Shown here: in pieces, positions 46,140 through 57,217 of the stretch
Layout: every line of letters starts with the position of its first letter
Position numbering within the stretch: the first letter of the stretch is position 1
Source of the DNA: Anthostomella pinea
Lineage: Eukaryota; Ascomycota; Sordariomycetes; Xylariales; Xylariaceae
Reading direction: 5' to 3'
DNA: 64,000 nt
Assembly: GCA_963556695.1 (NCBI GenBank)
Contig: CAUWAG010000004.1
Location: 2,108,001-2,172,000 of the forward strand
Notes under the pieces: model-generated
Told to the model about the DNA's origin: nothing
What the model saw: the letters and a program-made list of their open reading frames with translations, nothing else
Database searches by the model: none
Program-made: the position numbers and the translations under genes

Positions 46140-47795
46140 ATGGCCTCCGAAACACGAGTCCCCGTCCTCATCGTAGGCGGCGGCATCGTGGGCCTCTCGG
46201 CCTCCCTCTGCCTCTCCCAGCAAGGCATAAAATCTCTCCTGGTGGAACGCCATAGCGGCGGCTTTATCCATCCCCGGGCCCGGGGTGTCAATGCGCGAAC
46301 GATGGAGGTCTTCCGCCGGCTTGGCATCGAGGACCGCGTCCGCGAAGCCGGCGCCTCCCTATTCAAGACTTACGGCATATACTCCGGGCACTCGCTAAGC
46401 GAGGTCATCGAGGCGCACCCGTGCAAGGAACGCAGTGGGGGGCTGCCCACCGTCAAGCTGCTTGCGTCGCTGAGTCCCACAAGTGGCGCGTTCGTCACGC
46501 AGGACATGCTGGAGCCGGTCCTCGTGAACATCGCGAAGGAGCGTGGGAATGAGATCTGGTTCCGCACAGAGTGCGTGGATACTGAGCAGGATGGCGACGG
46601 CGTCACGGCTACGCTGAGAGATCGCGAGACCGGCACCCTTTCAACGGTACGCGCAGACTACCTCATCGCGGCCGACGGCGCGGGGAGCCCGATCCGCACG
46701 CGTCTCGACATCCCCACCGCCGGCCGCGGCTCGCTGGGCCACCTGATCAACATCCTCTTCCGTGCGGACCTGCGCCCGCTGGTCCAGGGGCGCGAATTTT
46801 CCATATGCGCCATCGAGCGGCCCGAGGTTAGCGGCGCCTTCGCATCTATAAACAATAGCGACCGCTGGGTCTTTCAACTGCTGTACGACCCGTCCAAGGG
46901 CGAGACCCCGTCCGACTTCCCGCCCGAGAGGTGCACGGAGCTCCTGCGGCTCGCGCTCGGCCTGCCGGACGTGGAGATCGCCATCGAGAGCACGCTGCCC
47001 TGGGAGCCGACGGTGCGCGTGGCCCAGCGCCTGCAGCACGGCCGCGTCTTCCTGGCCGGCGACGCCGCGCACCAGATGCCGCCCTGGGGCGGCCAGGGCG
47101 CCAACTCGGGCGTCGCCGACGCGCACAACCTTGCGTGGAAGCTGGCCCTGGTGCTGCGGGGCCAGGCCGACAGGGCGCTGCTCGAGACGTACAGCGTCGA
47201 GCGGCAGCCTGTGGGCCAAGTGGCCGCCGAGGCGTCCGGAGACATGTCGGATGCGCGGGGGCTCATATCGATGAAGCGGACTCCGGCGTTTGTTTTGCGA
47301 GTTGCCCGCATCGCGCGGCTATCGTCCGGCCACAGCTACTCTTACCAGAGCAGAGCCGTTGCTGCTGAAGATACCTCGCCGCTGGGCGGCCTGACGTGGC
47401 GGCCGTGGACCCTGCCGAGCTTGCTGCATTGCATCGACGGGAGGCCAGGGAGGCGGGCGCCGCACCTGTGGGTCGAGCATCAGGGGAACCGCGTCTCGAC
47501 CCTCGATCTGTTCGGCAAGAACTTCGTGCTACTGGCGGGGGCGGAGGGCGCGGCGTGGATAGAGGGTGCGAAGAAGGCGTCCGAGGCACTGGGCGTCACG
47601 GTTGATGCGTATCGCGTGGGACCCAAGGGCGACCTTGTGGTTCCGGAAGGCCAGCTCGAAGCTGCTGCGGGCATCACGGCCCGGGGCGCTATAGTCGTTC
47701 GGCCGGATGATTTCGTGGCGTGGAGGCAGAGGAGAGAGTCGAGTGATCCTCACGCCGAGCTCGCCCGGTTGTTGAGACAGGTGTTGTGTTTATGA
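46140..47795 (+). CDS. FAD-dependent aromatic-ring monooxygenase (PheA/TfdB type)
   Basis: Class A flavoprotein hydroxylase, NAD(P)H-dependent, acting on an aromatic substrate; single exon, 551 residues. Dinucleotide motif VLIVGGGIVGLSASLCLSQQ (GGGIVG at 13-18), the ribose-binding end VERHSG, the middle motif YLIAADGAGSPIR, and GDAAHQMPPWGGQGANSGVA (Asp308) for FAD are intact. The C-terminal 150 residues form the extra thioredoxin-like domain of the phenol-hydroxylase group (LDLFGKNFVLLAGAEG). Fungal members occur both in aromatic catabolism and in secondary-metabolite tailoring; the DMATS gene 5 kb away makes the latter possible but not shown. No introns, no breaks. GC content is higher than in the surrounding spacers. 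Confidence 0.92.
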   Translation: MASETRVPVLIVGGGIVGLSASLCLSQQGIKSLLVERHSGGFIHPRARGVNARTMEVFRRLGIEDRVREAGASLFKTYGIYSGHSLSEVIEAHPCKERSGGLPTVKLLASLSPTSGAFVTQDMLEPVLVNIAKERGNEIWFRTECVDTEQDGDGVTATLRDRETGTLSTVRADYLIAADGAGSPIRTRLDIPTAGRGSLGHLINILFRADLRPLVQGREFSICAIERPEVSGAFASINNSDRWVFQLLYDPSKGETPSDFPPERCTELLRLALGLPDVEIAIESTLPWEPTVRVAQRLQHGRVFLAGDAAHQMPPWGGQGANSGVADAHNLAWKLALVLRGQADRALLETYSVERQPVGQVAAEASGDMSDARGLISMKRTPAFVLRVARIARLSSGHSYSYQSRAVAAEDTSPLGGLTWRPWTLPSLLHCIDGRPGRRAPHLWVEHQGNRVSTLDLFGKNFVLLAGAEGAAWIEGAKKASEALGVTVDAYRVGPKGDLVVPEGQLEAAAGITARGAIVVRPDDFVAWRQRRESSDPHAELARLLRQVLCL

Positions 47796-48734
47796 TCGTG
47801 GACTCGCTACCCTCTCCGCTTACCTACTATGTTGTGTTTCGGAGCCAATGATGGTGATCAATGGCCGGTTATATCCACTCACATCAAAACTAGATGTAAG
47901 CGATATGTGTTTACGAATAATACCCTTTGGAGCAGACATCAACTTGATAGGTAAGACTGTCCTCATATCTAGTAACCCGGTAGTGGGCGTTTGTTATTGC
48001 GTTGAGAATACATTAAGGCCAGATGTAGTATTGATGCATTGCCAGGCCCACCGCAGCGTTCATCTCTGATCATTATCATCCCTCTGGAAGTTCTGTTCCT
48101 TTCGACTTGGAATAAGACAATCCAAGCCTCAGTAGTGAGTTTCTATTGGTGGCGAAGGGGGATGCTGGACTCTACAAGGTACGCAGTCACCCTCACCCTC
48201 AACGCCTTATGGCCCTTCCGGCTCACCAGCGACTATTACGAGTCTCCAATGCGGCACAGACCGCATGCTCTGTAACTCTGACATGATGATTTCACGATCG
48301 GTCATGTCGACCAAGTCCATTGTACTCTGAATTACCTTCGGCTGACACTACAGTAGCTCCATAGATCTGTCTGCCAAGACGGGCGGACGGGGGAGCGGGA
48401 CTCGGCAGGGGGGCAGGATAGGACCCCGCTCGTGAGGATATCCTCGAGCCAATAAGAGTGCTGTACCTGATGCGGTAACCCGTAACGGCGGACGATCGAC
48501 CAGTCCAGGGCTTGTGGCGGTGCATCGTGACCTCATCGGACGTCACTCAGTCCCAGAAGCTTGGAACCTTTGGAACGATCCTACATACGGGGTACCCTGT
48601 CACCCTCACCCCACGGTTTCACTGAACGCTGCTCAAGATCTCAACATGCGACTGACCGAGCTCTGCCATGCTCCAACGCTTCTTGAGGCAGCACATTACT
48701 ACTACACCTTACCAAACATAAATATCGTGCCATC
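47796..48734. other. Intergenic region
   Basis: 0.9 kb with AT-rich left half; no gene or repeat recognised. Confidence 0.45.
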
Positions 48735-50144
48735 ATGTCAAAGTGGAAGGTGTTCTCTTCGAAAGACAAGGAGAAGGAGAAGAACAAGCGCAAGTCCAAT
48801 GAGACAAACCCGGACCTCCTAAGACCATCCGACGACTCTGCATATGGCGGCAGTGAGACCAATACCTCGCTGAATACCGAAACCTCACCGATTGCTTCTA
48901 AAAGCCCAGTCCCAGGCAACTCGAGCAATGGCGTCAATACGATAACCAATACGATGAATGAGGGTCCATCATCGTACACAAGCCCGACCATCAAGCGCGA
49001 GACGCTCCATAACCCAAACACGGGACAGACTGTAAGCATTGGGTCAATAGTATCACATCCACGTTGTCAGTTGACTGACCTGAACGTTCAGACAACGACT
49101 ACAACGACCACAACCACGACCACGACAACTATCACAGGGCCCAACGGAGTCACGTCCACAGTCGAGGAACCTCGAGGGGCCACTGAGCTACCAACTGCTA
49201 TCGAACCTTCCTCTCAGGAACCACCGGACGAAGGCATTCGACCCCAACGGCGAAACTCAGAGACTCCAGGAAATAGAGTCATCCCACCCCGCGATCCATT
49301 ACCGCCTCAGAGTCCAGGCAATGGAGTTCCCGACATACCAGATCGTAGCGGCAGGCGGTCCTTTCCCCCGCCGCCTCCAGTGCCCACAGACAACACACCT
49401 CCCATGAATCCTCGAGCGTCATCACGAAGCCCCTCCAGGGCTACTGGGCAGAACTACGCATACCCAGGACGCAATCGGCCAGCGGAGGAGAGCTACGCGA
49501 CGCCAGAGAAAAAGCAGAATGGGGGTTCTACATTACAGGACCTGAAGACGGTAGCCGCTGGACTCCATGTAAGTAGCTATACAGCTCGATCTGATTCTAC
49601 CACTTACTAACATGTCTGTCAAAGGGTGCCGGTGAAACTCTCCGCGGAACGCTAAACTCGACCGTCGACAAGCGTTTCCACGGCCCCGACTCAAAGGCCA
49701 TGGAGAAGAACCAAGCAGCGATCGAGGCCGGCCGATACGAGGTCGCGAACCGTCGTTTCTATAAACCATACAGGCCTGAAGACGTCGGACAGACGGCCGG
49801 CGAGCAGCCGCAGGCGGCGCATAACGGGAACCCAGCGCAGGGCTCGCCTCCCAAACAGCAGCTGCAAGATGAAGCCTCGGCCGCCGAGGGTGGACATGCA
49901 GCGTGGACCGACAAGATCCCGAGTAGGAGACTTGGCAACTTCATCAATGTCAGTACGAGCCGCCAGGCGAGCGGAGAGCCGGACCTAAAAGACCCGGCGG
50001 CACCGCGGGAGAGGTCGAGGCTTAGGAAGCGCAGCGGATCTGGGCTGGGGACCGTCACAGAGTGAGTTTTCCCTCACCCTCCACTCACATGCTTCTGGGT
50101 GGGTGCTTATTGACAGGCAATCCAGAAATCCTTTTGGCAGGTGA
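48735..50144 (+). CDS. Disordered Thr/Pro/Ser-rich protein, unrecognised
   Basis: Proposed exons 48735-49031, 49092-49568, 49625-50061 and 50117-50144, 412 residues. Starts MSKWKVFSSKDKEKEKNKRK. Intron 1 (60 nt, GTAAGC...CTGAC...TTCAG) is a codon multiple without stops, so unspliced reading is also open; splicing joins GQT to a run of Thr (about 12) and TITGPNGVTSTVEEP. Intron 2 (GTAAGT...CAAAG) falls in LKTVAAGLH|GAGETLRGTLN, the part most likely conserved, since this block is familiar from other fungal hypothetical proteins. Intron 3 (GTGAGT...GACAG) replaces a stop after TVTE by QSRNPFGR. Mostly Pro/Ser-rich and polar; no enzyme motif, signal peptide or membrane span. Function unknown. Confidence 0.72.
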
Positions 50145-50670
50145 ATGCGGTGGACCTGGTGTTGTGGTTTCTTTCTTTTCTGGTTGGTATTCACGGCGGA
50201 TGGGGCATGATACCAGGCTTGCTAGTCGTACGAAACTTGCAAGATGTAAATATAGGGATGGACTTGGGGGTTTTCTACGAGGGCACTGGTCAAGGTTGTC
50301 GCTTTTCGATGGATATACTCAACATCGCGGGGCTCCTTTCTGAATATACGCGTACTTCGTCGGGCTTGGTTGGTAACTTGGTCTCTGTATATTAGCTGGC
50401 TACCCTCAGGGCTCAGGCTCCTATATGTTTCTTCGCAGTCACGATGGGTTGAGTCGAGTGGATGATCATTAATGATGAATATATATTAAGGACCGTGTGT
50501 ATTTATGCAAGCTAAAGGACTGACGTTATGCTTCGAGTGCCGAAAACGCAAATAAACCCGACCAACCCTATAACATCCCCGATATGCAAACCCTTCATGC
50601 TCCAAGTCAACATATAACCCGCAACCAATGTGAGAGCCCCGCCACTCATACCGGGCAATCACGCACTCAC
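50145..50670. other. Convergent intergenic region
   Basis: 3' flanks of two converging genes; nothing recognised. Confidence 0.5.
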
Positions 50671-51078
50671 TCAGTTACCCGAATAGCGGTTGACATAGCA
50701 AGTAACCGACCCGAACCCGACGTGGTTGGTGCTGATCTCGGCGGGCTCGGCGACGGTGAACTCGGCGCTGCCCGTGACGGTCCCCGCGGGCTCGACGTCG
50801 CGGTACTTCTGGCACGCGACGTACTTGGCGTCGATGCCACCCGCGCCGCTGTCGGCCACGATGCTGATGTTGGACACCAGCATGTCGGTCGTGTCCTGGT
50901 ACAGCGTGTACAGCGGGACCGTGATGCGGTTGGTCACGCCGGCGTTGTTGATGTCGCCCGTGTAGACGTCGAGTTGGACGCTTAGGGTGGTGTCCTGGCG
51001 GGTGTTGGATTGGTGGGATGGGGCGGCGATGGTGCCGGCGGCGAGGAGGGTGGCGGTGAGGAGGGTGGCGGCGTACAT
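50671..51078 (-). CDS. Small secreted protein, unrecognised
   Basis: Single exon, 135 residues. Clear signal peptide (MYAATLLTATLLAAGTIAAP, cleavage near 19-20). The mature part has only two Cys (VACQKYRD and VTCYVNRY), enough for one disulphide, and alternating hydrophobic/polar residues (LSVQLDVYTGDINNAG, RITVPLYTLYQDTTDM) suggestive of a beta-sandwich. No family recognised. Could be a small secreted effector-like or surface protein (inference). Confidence 0.72.
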   Translation of the reverse strand: MYAATLLTATLLAAGTIAAPSHQSNTRQDTTLSVQLDVYTGDINNAGVTNRITVPLYTLYQDTTDMLVSNISIVADSGAGGIDAKYVACQKYRDVEPAGTVTGSAEFTVAEPAEISTNHVGFGSVTCYVNRYSGN

Positions 51079-54048
51079 GGTGATTGAGGTGTGGTTTTTG
51101 TGGTTTTTTGTTGGTGGTGGTTGTTGTTTGTTTGTGAAGTAGCGACTTGTGATAAAATGACTATGCTAGTCTTTGACTTTGAGCGAGTGACGAAGATGGA
51201 TGTGTGTGTTAGAATGCTGTTGATGATCTGAGTGATGTGGTGAGTTGGTCAAACAGCAATATCTAGAGATTTCGTCCGGACTCTTATATATAAGTCTAAA
51301 GCGAACTATGGAATCCGTAGCGCTTATTCTTCGCCCTGTGAACATCTTACGTCTGGTACGATCTGCGAGCTGTGCCAGCTCAGAGCTGACGGTGAAGCTG
51401 AATACGAGGAATGACCTTGCGCACGCTGCGGCTGGTGCGCTGTGGCGATGCTTGGGGAACTACTAGCTGACAGTGAGTTAGCGCTTATGATCGGAACTTT
51501 ACCTAGTATGCATATGCCACTGCGGGCTGTGTTCGCGTCTATGGTACCGGTATACAGCGCTTATTAGATTTGGGTTTCTTCTGCCGTATCCCCGGACCCC
51601 GGTCTTCCTTCAGTAACGTTGCCGCCGCGAGAATCGGCTTTCGTATCCGCCTGCGCGCGGCTATGCCACGAATGCGGGGGATCGCCGCCCTGACCGCAGT
51701 TTCTCATGGCCATGTATTGGACATTTTCGATTTGTCATTACCAGCTCATTACCGGACACGAAGGCGACGCCGTCTAAGACATCTGATGATGGACACGTAC
51801 GAGAGCTCATAGTGTTGAACAGCGTGTATTATGGTTCATCTGGTTGATAACGTGTATTCTGGTGATTCTCATTAGAGTGTGTGTTTCTGAAGGATCTACT
51901 GTCGTAAGCTGCAGGGCCCGAAATTGCCCTAGAGGCCCTGTTGGTGCACTGCTACTTCCCTGAACGCCACTTTGGCTTGCGTGCCATTTGACACATAGCA
52001 GAAATCCGAACTAATTTCGCTATAGACACCGACCAACCGTTCTGTTTTCAAAAGCCCATTTCTTCTTGAATCTTCTGTCAACTTACGTCTTTTTATACGT
52101 GGATGGTCTTTGTTTGGGCTTGACCGCGAATGATCATGACACTAGCTATACTGTCTGATGATCTGCCGCAGCGCCTCAGGTCTGTGCTTTGTCTCTTGAA
52201 TGGGTAGAACTGCTGCATTCGATGTCCCTGACCTGGTCATGCTTACCCCAGCACTAAGGCTATACGGAAGGCACAAGTCAAATGATTGCCATGCTTACAA
52301 CTGCACTAGCGGCACGGCTGAGTAAGTTAGTATCCAAGGGGCGTTGATCGAAGCTCGAACATTGCCTCTTCTTACAGCTCACGAGATGCCTCCGCCTACG
52401 TACTTCAACCAGCCAGGTGCTCTATGCGAGACAAGCTCTACATTGAAGGCTGAACACGAGATCAAGATCTTCTCGTATGTTCCGGTCGCCGCTGAGAATG
52501 TACAGGTATTGCGAATACACGTAATAGAAACCGGAAACAGGAGCGGCCTCCCTGTGTACTACGTTGCGGTTTATTTTCATCGGAGTCGCCGCGTGTGGTT
52601 GCTCACCACCATCATCCGTAAACTTAAGGAACGTTGTCATGTTGTAGGGAGGGCATTAACCTCGTGGCCCTGATCGCCTGTCGAGGGACAACGAGGTACT
52701 TCTTTGTGGAATATAGGGGTAAGCTGTACAAATCAAGTACCTAATACTCCACAATCGTTCATCGCAGAGCAACAACGTAATGAAGGATATTGCTCCGCCG
52801 TCGATCCAAATCCTCGTGAACAAGCCTTTGTTCCTCTTCCCTACGAATTGACATATGGTGGCTGAATGCTGTCGTATCCGTCAACATGCCCGTGTCCAGC
52901 TCCTTCAGATCGACCTATTCAAGGCCCTCAGGTTAATGGGCCGCTTGTCGTTCATATGCACCACTAAGCCTTTACCTGCGCTGGCAGCTTTGCAACCACT
53001 CGTCAGGGGTGGGCAATGGTCTTCTGCCGACGAAGACACCACAGTTCTTGCAGAACATCTTCTCCCACGCTTTCAACCAGCCAGAGGAAGATGTTCTCCT
53101 CGCCTTCCATGACCAAACCTAAAGTTTGGGCCCGATGAGCTATTTTTAGCTGCTTTGGATGGTTCAAGACGCCTAGAGTAAGGCTTAATAGGGTCTTCCA
53201 GGGCGTGAAGATGCTGGTTATGCGAGCGTACCAGTATGTCCGCAATGAAAGAATGTTCTGCCAGGCTGGAAGACTTCGAGTGGCACTGGATGCAAGCATT
53301 TTATGGATAACCGTAACGGGCTGAATGCACAGAAGAACCGGTTGGGTGACATGCTTATATTGAGGGAAGAGGGCGTGAGTGTCCGAGATCTGGCTGTGCT
53401 GTCGTGTAGCCTACTGCCAGTAGATACGTATGTATGAAGCCTGATGTCACCCCTTTGGGAGAAAATCAAACTCTTGTTAACATGAATATTCTTCCATCCC
53501 TTTAGTTGACCCCCGTTGCAGATATCCTTCCAAACCAGCCCTTTTTGGCGGACAGCCGTGACCTAAACCCTGAATGTTGATTCCTCTAAGGGACGGTAGG
53601 CGGGCAAGAACACCAACAAGCGCACTCAGGTTGGAGAAGTGTGATGAAGGAAGAGTTCCTGTTGTCTGGCAGGGGCCAGAGACGTGGTCTTATAGCCCTG
53701 GAACTGGTCGTGGTATGGCCGGACGTCCGGGCCTTCGGATGTCCGGCGGCGTCGAGGCTAGCCCCTATCATCGACGCTCCCGTCTTGACCCGGCCACCCG
53801 GCGGCTAGCCTAAACTCTATCTGCGCCGGGGATCTAAACAGATCTACGTCACGACTCACAGGCAGATCGACTTTAAGTACCAATGCGCAACGCGTCCTTG
53901 CCCGTCTCGTCTCTTCTGACAAGCTCACCACGACACCCAGCAAAACACCATATCAGATAACAACGAAACTGCAACCCATTCCATAGCCGCAGACGTCGAC
54001 AACCCCATCAGTATTCTTCCCGAGCCCCAGACTGCAAGAACCGCAACA
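51079..54048. other. 3-kb gene-poor region
   Basis: Largest gap in the window. Frames are short and mostly unconvincing. On the minus strand at about 53000-53160, frame-shifted pieces (FRFGHG, then AWEKMFCKNCGVFVGRR) are reminiscent of the C-terminal half of a GFA/DUF636 zinc protein, but this cannot be established. No repeat structure found by eye. Confidence 0.35.
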
Positions 54049-54531
54049 ATGGCCTCCTACATTCCCAACCTCTCCCGCGACAACATCTCCCTCTACCTCG
54101 TCCCCGTCGCCTGGGTAGTAGCAATCATGCCCCGCTTCTGGGCCGCCAGCAACTACAGGAAAGCCTGCGGCAAAGACTTCAACGCCCTCCAACCTCGCGA
54201 CATGGTCTCCCAAATCAACTTGGACCAGGCGATCGACTCCAAGACCAAAGGCCGTCTCCTGCGAGCAGAGGCCGCCCAGCAGAATGGCATGGAGAACATG
54301 GGCCTGTTTGCGGGTGCCATCGCCGCTGGCAATGCTGCAGGTCTCAGCCCGGCGACTCTCAACGGGCTTGGGTTGGCGTATGTTGGGCTTAGGGTGGTGT
54401 ATAACCATATCTACATCTTCAACGACCTTGTACCGCCGTTTGCGAGGACGGCGACCTTTTTATCGAGTGTTGGGGTGTGTTGGGCTATGTGTATACAAGC
54501 CGGGAACAAGGCGAAGAGCTCGCTCATCTGA
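54049..54531 (+). CDS. MAPEG-family membrane protein
   Basis: Small integral membrane protein of the MAPEG group (membrane-associated proteins in eicosanoid and glutathione metabolism); fungal members are uncharacterised or glutathione-transferase-like. Single exon, 160 residues. Four hydrophobic segments: about 13-30 (ISLYLVPVAWVVAIMP), 83-102 (GLFAGAIAAGNAAGLS), 105-122 and 132-152 (ATFLSSVGVCWAMCIQAG). Between segments 1 and 2 is the family motif region RAEAAQQNGMENM, matching the E-x-x-x-N/R pattern that binds glutathione. Start in ACAATGGCC context. Confidence 0.85.
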   Translation: MASYIPNLSRDNISLYLVPVAWVVAIMPRFWAASNYRKACGKDFNALQPRDMVSQINLDQAIDSKTKGRLLRAEAAQQNGMENMGLFAGAIAAGNAAGLSPATLNGLGLAYVGLRVVYNHIYIFNDLVPPFARTATFLSSVGVCWAMCIQAGNKAKSSLI

Positions 54532-54623
54532 GCATCGGGAGAATGTGGTTCTTGGCATGGTATGACTGAGATGGTAATTTCAGACGTGGCTATATTCGGT
54601 AGCCCGTTTCTGTACATGTATGT

Positions 54624-55071
54624 ATGCTAGATGGTGCAATCGAAAAGTACCTCGAGAAGCTCTACGCGGACACGGATGAGGACAGCAGTTACTCCTGGAC
54701 GTTTTCTTCGCCCTTAGAAAGAAATACAATTGCATACCAACGGTACCTCAGAGAGCACGTCTCCTTGCGCAGCGTTCAGTATAATCCCATCTTCTCTGTC
54801 CCACTCCAGATTGGACATGCATCAGTGGCGGTTGTCCTCAAGAAGATAGACATGGCTAATCGTGGCATGGAAAGCCGCTTTTAAGATTTGCTTCGCCAAA
54901 ACAAGCAGGATTACTAGCGATACTAGAAGACAGGCTCAAGAAGCCTCTGGTGCTCTTAGCCTGCCCGCAACGTTGGAAAGTATGAGTAGAGAAGGCCCGC
55001 TTGTGATAGCACGACAACAACTACTGGCCGGTCTAGGATCCGACTATATGCAACTACTTGAGAGCTGGTAG
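54624..55071 (+). pseudogene. Possible frameshifted gene fragment, unrecognised
   Basis: Two overlapping frames have ordinary protein composition: the first from 54624 (YLEKLYADTDEDSSYSWTFS and VQYNPIFSVPLQIGHASVAV, ending MESRF) and the second from about 54862 (RQAQEASGALSLPATLESMS, then REGPLVIARQQLLAGLGSDY). They would join with a single frame change near 54880. No family recognised. Could equally be chance. Confidence 0.3.
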
Positions 55072-55286
55072 ACTACACAAATGGAAATGATGGAAACGTG
55101 AGCGGCACGAGGATCAGCAAGAGCAGGTTCCCGCCACTTGCGCCACATGCCGTGTAACGCTATGTTCCCATCTTCTTCTCCAACGACAGTGCCAACCAAC
55201 ATGCAACATGCATGATGCAAGGACTTGCAACCAACGCAACCACACAATGCCGTGTCAGCATTGCTATCCGTCCAGTCAATTATAAA

Positions 55287-55931
55287 GAGTCTTCCTATTT
55301 GCACCTTACTGAAATTCCTTATTTGCACCTTACCTTAGTCAGCCAGCTGACAACCACCTGCCACCAAGCCCCTTACCACCATTACTAAAGCTGCCAGCTT
55401 CTAAAGACATGATAATCTGAAATTATATGGCATCTATACCCGAACCCCGATCGTAATAGCCATTTAATTCGGCTACCGTAATCCAGCTATAACGAACATG
55501 GTAATCTGGAATTGTATGGCGTGTACACACAAAACACGATCATAGTAGCCATCTACCCTGGAGAGCGACCTAATTAAACGCGACCAACAGTCAGCTAACT
55601 GACCAGATCTCCGCATCTAGCTATAAGGGCCATGGTGATTTAAAATTATATGGCATCACCACACAAAACCCGATCGCAAGGGCCATCTAATTAGGCTGGC
55701 TAAGCTATCCATTTAACTGCAATCAACGTATTTAGCTAGGACGGACATAATGATCTAGAACTAAGTAGCATCTCCATACAAAACCTGATCGTGGTAGTCA
55801 TTCAGCCCGGCAGATGGGCTGCAGCTAGCCGCTATAAGTGGCTACTACAATTGGTTGCAGTTGGCCAACAGGTAGCTAACTAAAGTAAGGTGCAAATAAA
55901 GAATTTCGGTAAGGTGCAAATAGGAAGACTC
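55287..55931. mobile_element. 645-bp terminal-inverted-repeat element with 8-bp target duplication
   Basis: Flanked by identical ATTATAAA at 55279-55286 and 55932-55939. Ends are long inverted repeats of about 55-60 bp: the left starts GAGTCTTCCTATTTGCACCT and continues with a second TTATTTGCACCTTAC block; the right is the inverse with few mismatches. The interior holds four diverged copies of a block resembling GACATGGTAATCTGGAATT followed by GATCGTAATAGCCAT (near 55408, 55493, 55624 and 55742). No coding capacity. An 8-bp duplication points to a hAT-type non-autonomous element (inference). It ends 130 bp before the start codon of the next gene. Confidence 0.88.
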
Positions 55932-56060
55932 ATTATAAATTAACAGCCCCGAGCCTGCAACGCAAAGATCACACTTTGCAGCCAACACACGATCCCGGTT
56001 CTCGGTCAGCTCGGCATCTTCCACCAACACAAGTCCAACAGCAAAACAACAAAAGACCAG

Positions 56061-56831
56061 ATGCAGAAGCCCATCATCTTGTTGGCACACGGGGCTTGGC
56101 ACCCCCCGACACTATACGCCTCGCTCAAAGAGGCGGTCCAAGCTCGAGGGTATGAGCTGCTCGTCCCCGAGCTTGCAACCATGGGGCCTGAGAAGACGAG
56201 TATAAGCTGGGCCGCTGACGTCACAATGCTTCTCGAGACAGCCGAGCCGCTCTTCGACCAAGGGAAGAGTGTCGTACTTGTGGGCCACTCATACGGTGGC
56301 ATCTCCGCCTGCATCGCGACACGGGGCCACGGCATGGACGAGCGACGCGCCGTGGGAAAAAGGGGCGGCTTCTGTCACCTCGCCTTCCTCTGTGCATTTG
56401 CCATGCCCGCCAAGGGCATGAGTGTCTTTTCCGTATCTGGTGGTAGTTGGCTGCCGTGGCACAAGGTCATCAAGCCCGGGAGGGGACCACCGCAGCAGCT
56501 CTTTGTCAATGAAAAGGCGCGGGACCTTCTGTACAACGACCTCTCTGCTACCGAAGCTCAGACTACCTTCGACAGCCTGGTGCCCTGCTCGTACGAGGCA
56601 TTCACTACCGGCGTCGACTTTTCTGTGGCCGACGTTACGATCCCCAGAACCGTCATCGTCTGTGAGAATGATGCGTTGTTTCCACCCCATCATCAAAAGG
56701 CACTTGCAGGTGCCTGCGGCTAGGATGTCAAGCAGGTCAGCGTCAGTGGGGATCACAGTGCGTTTGCCAGTGTCCCCGGAGAGGTTGCAGATGTGTTGGT
56801 TCGGCTTGTGAAGGAAGGAGTGGAGGAGTGA
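56061..56831 (+). pseudogene. Alpha/beta hydrolase interrupted by an in-frame TAG
   Basis: Small esterase-like alpha/beta hydrolase (AB_hydrolase_6 type); 256 codons if the internal TAG at 56721-56723 is ignored, 220 before it. Seen: oxyanion-region LLAHGAWHPP (about 7-16), nucleophile elbow GHSYGG with the catalytic Ser, and the acid in VIVCENDALFPPHHQKAL. The frame then meets TAG, after which the same frame continues without break as VKQVSVSGDHSAFASVPGEV and further to TGA 56829-56831. That segment carries the catalytic His (GDHSAF), so the truncated product should lack a triad. Either a recent nonsense mutation or stop readthrough; no splice pair removes the codon. The 645-bp inverted-repeat element lies in its promoter. 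Confidence 0.85.
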
Positions 56832-57217
56832 CACAGGATTGCAGATGAGAGCCCTCCGGCAGTACCCTTCCATTCAACCGCAAGGCTCAAGTCTTCTTGT
56901 CGATTACAGTCACTCTTTACCTACCGCTGTCTCGCATACCTTACCGCCATACTTCAATCTGCCCTCCCCAAGTCAGCAAATTGAAACTGCACCGGAGTCG
57001 TCCCCATCTGGTCTTAAAGCGCTGCAACATTGTTACATCACATCTTCAAAGGAAGCCATCCATCGGTGCAACGTGACACACTTGGACCCAGATAGAATAG
57101 GAATGCTGACTGGAGTGACTATGTCCACTTCCAGCCCTCTAGATCCAGTGATCTGTTTATAAGGGAACAAGGGGTCTTGAGCAGGCTCTAGGTTTAAAGG
57201 CAAGGCTTTGCGCGTAT
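56832..57217. other. Spacer before the retroelement
   Basis: 3' flank of the hydrolase pseudogene and unique sequence up to the palindromic LTR; nothing recognised. Confidence 0.45.
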
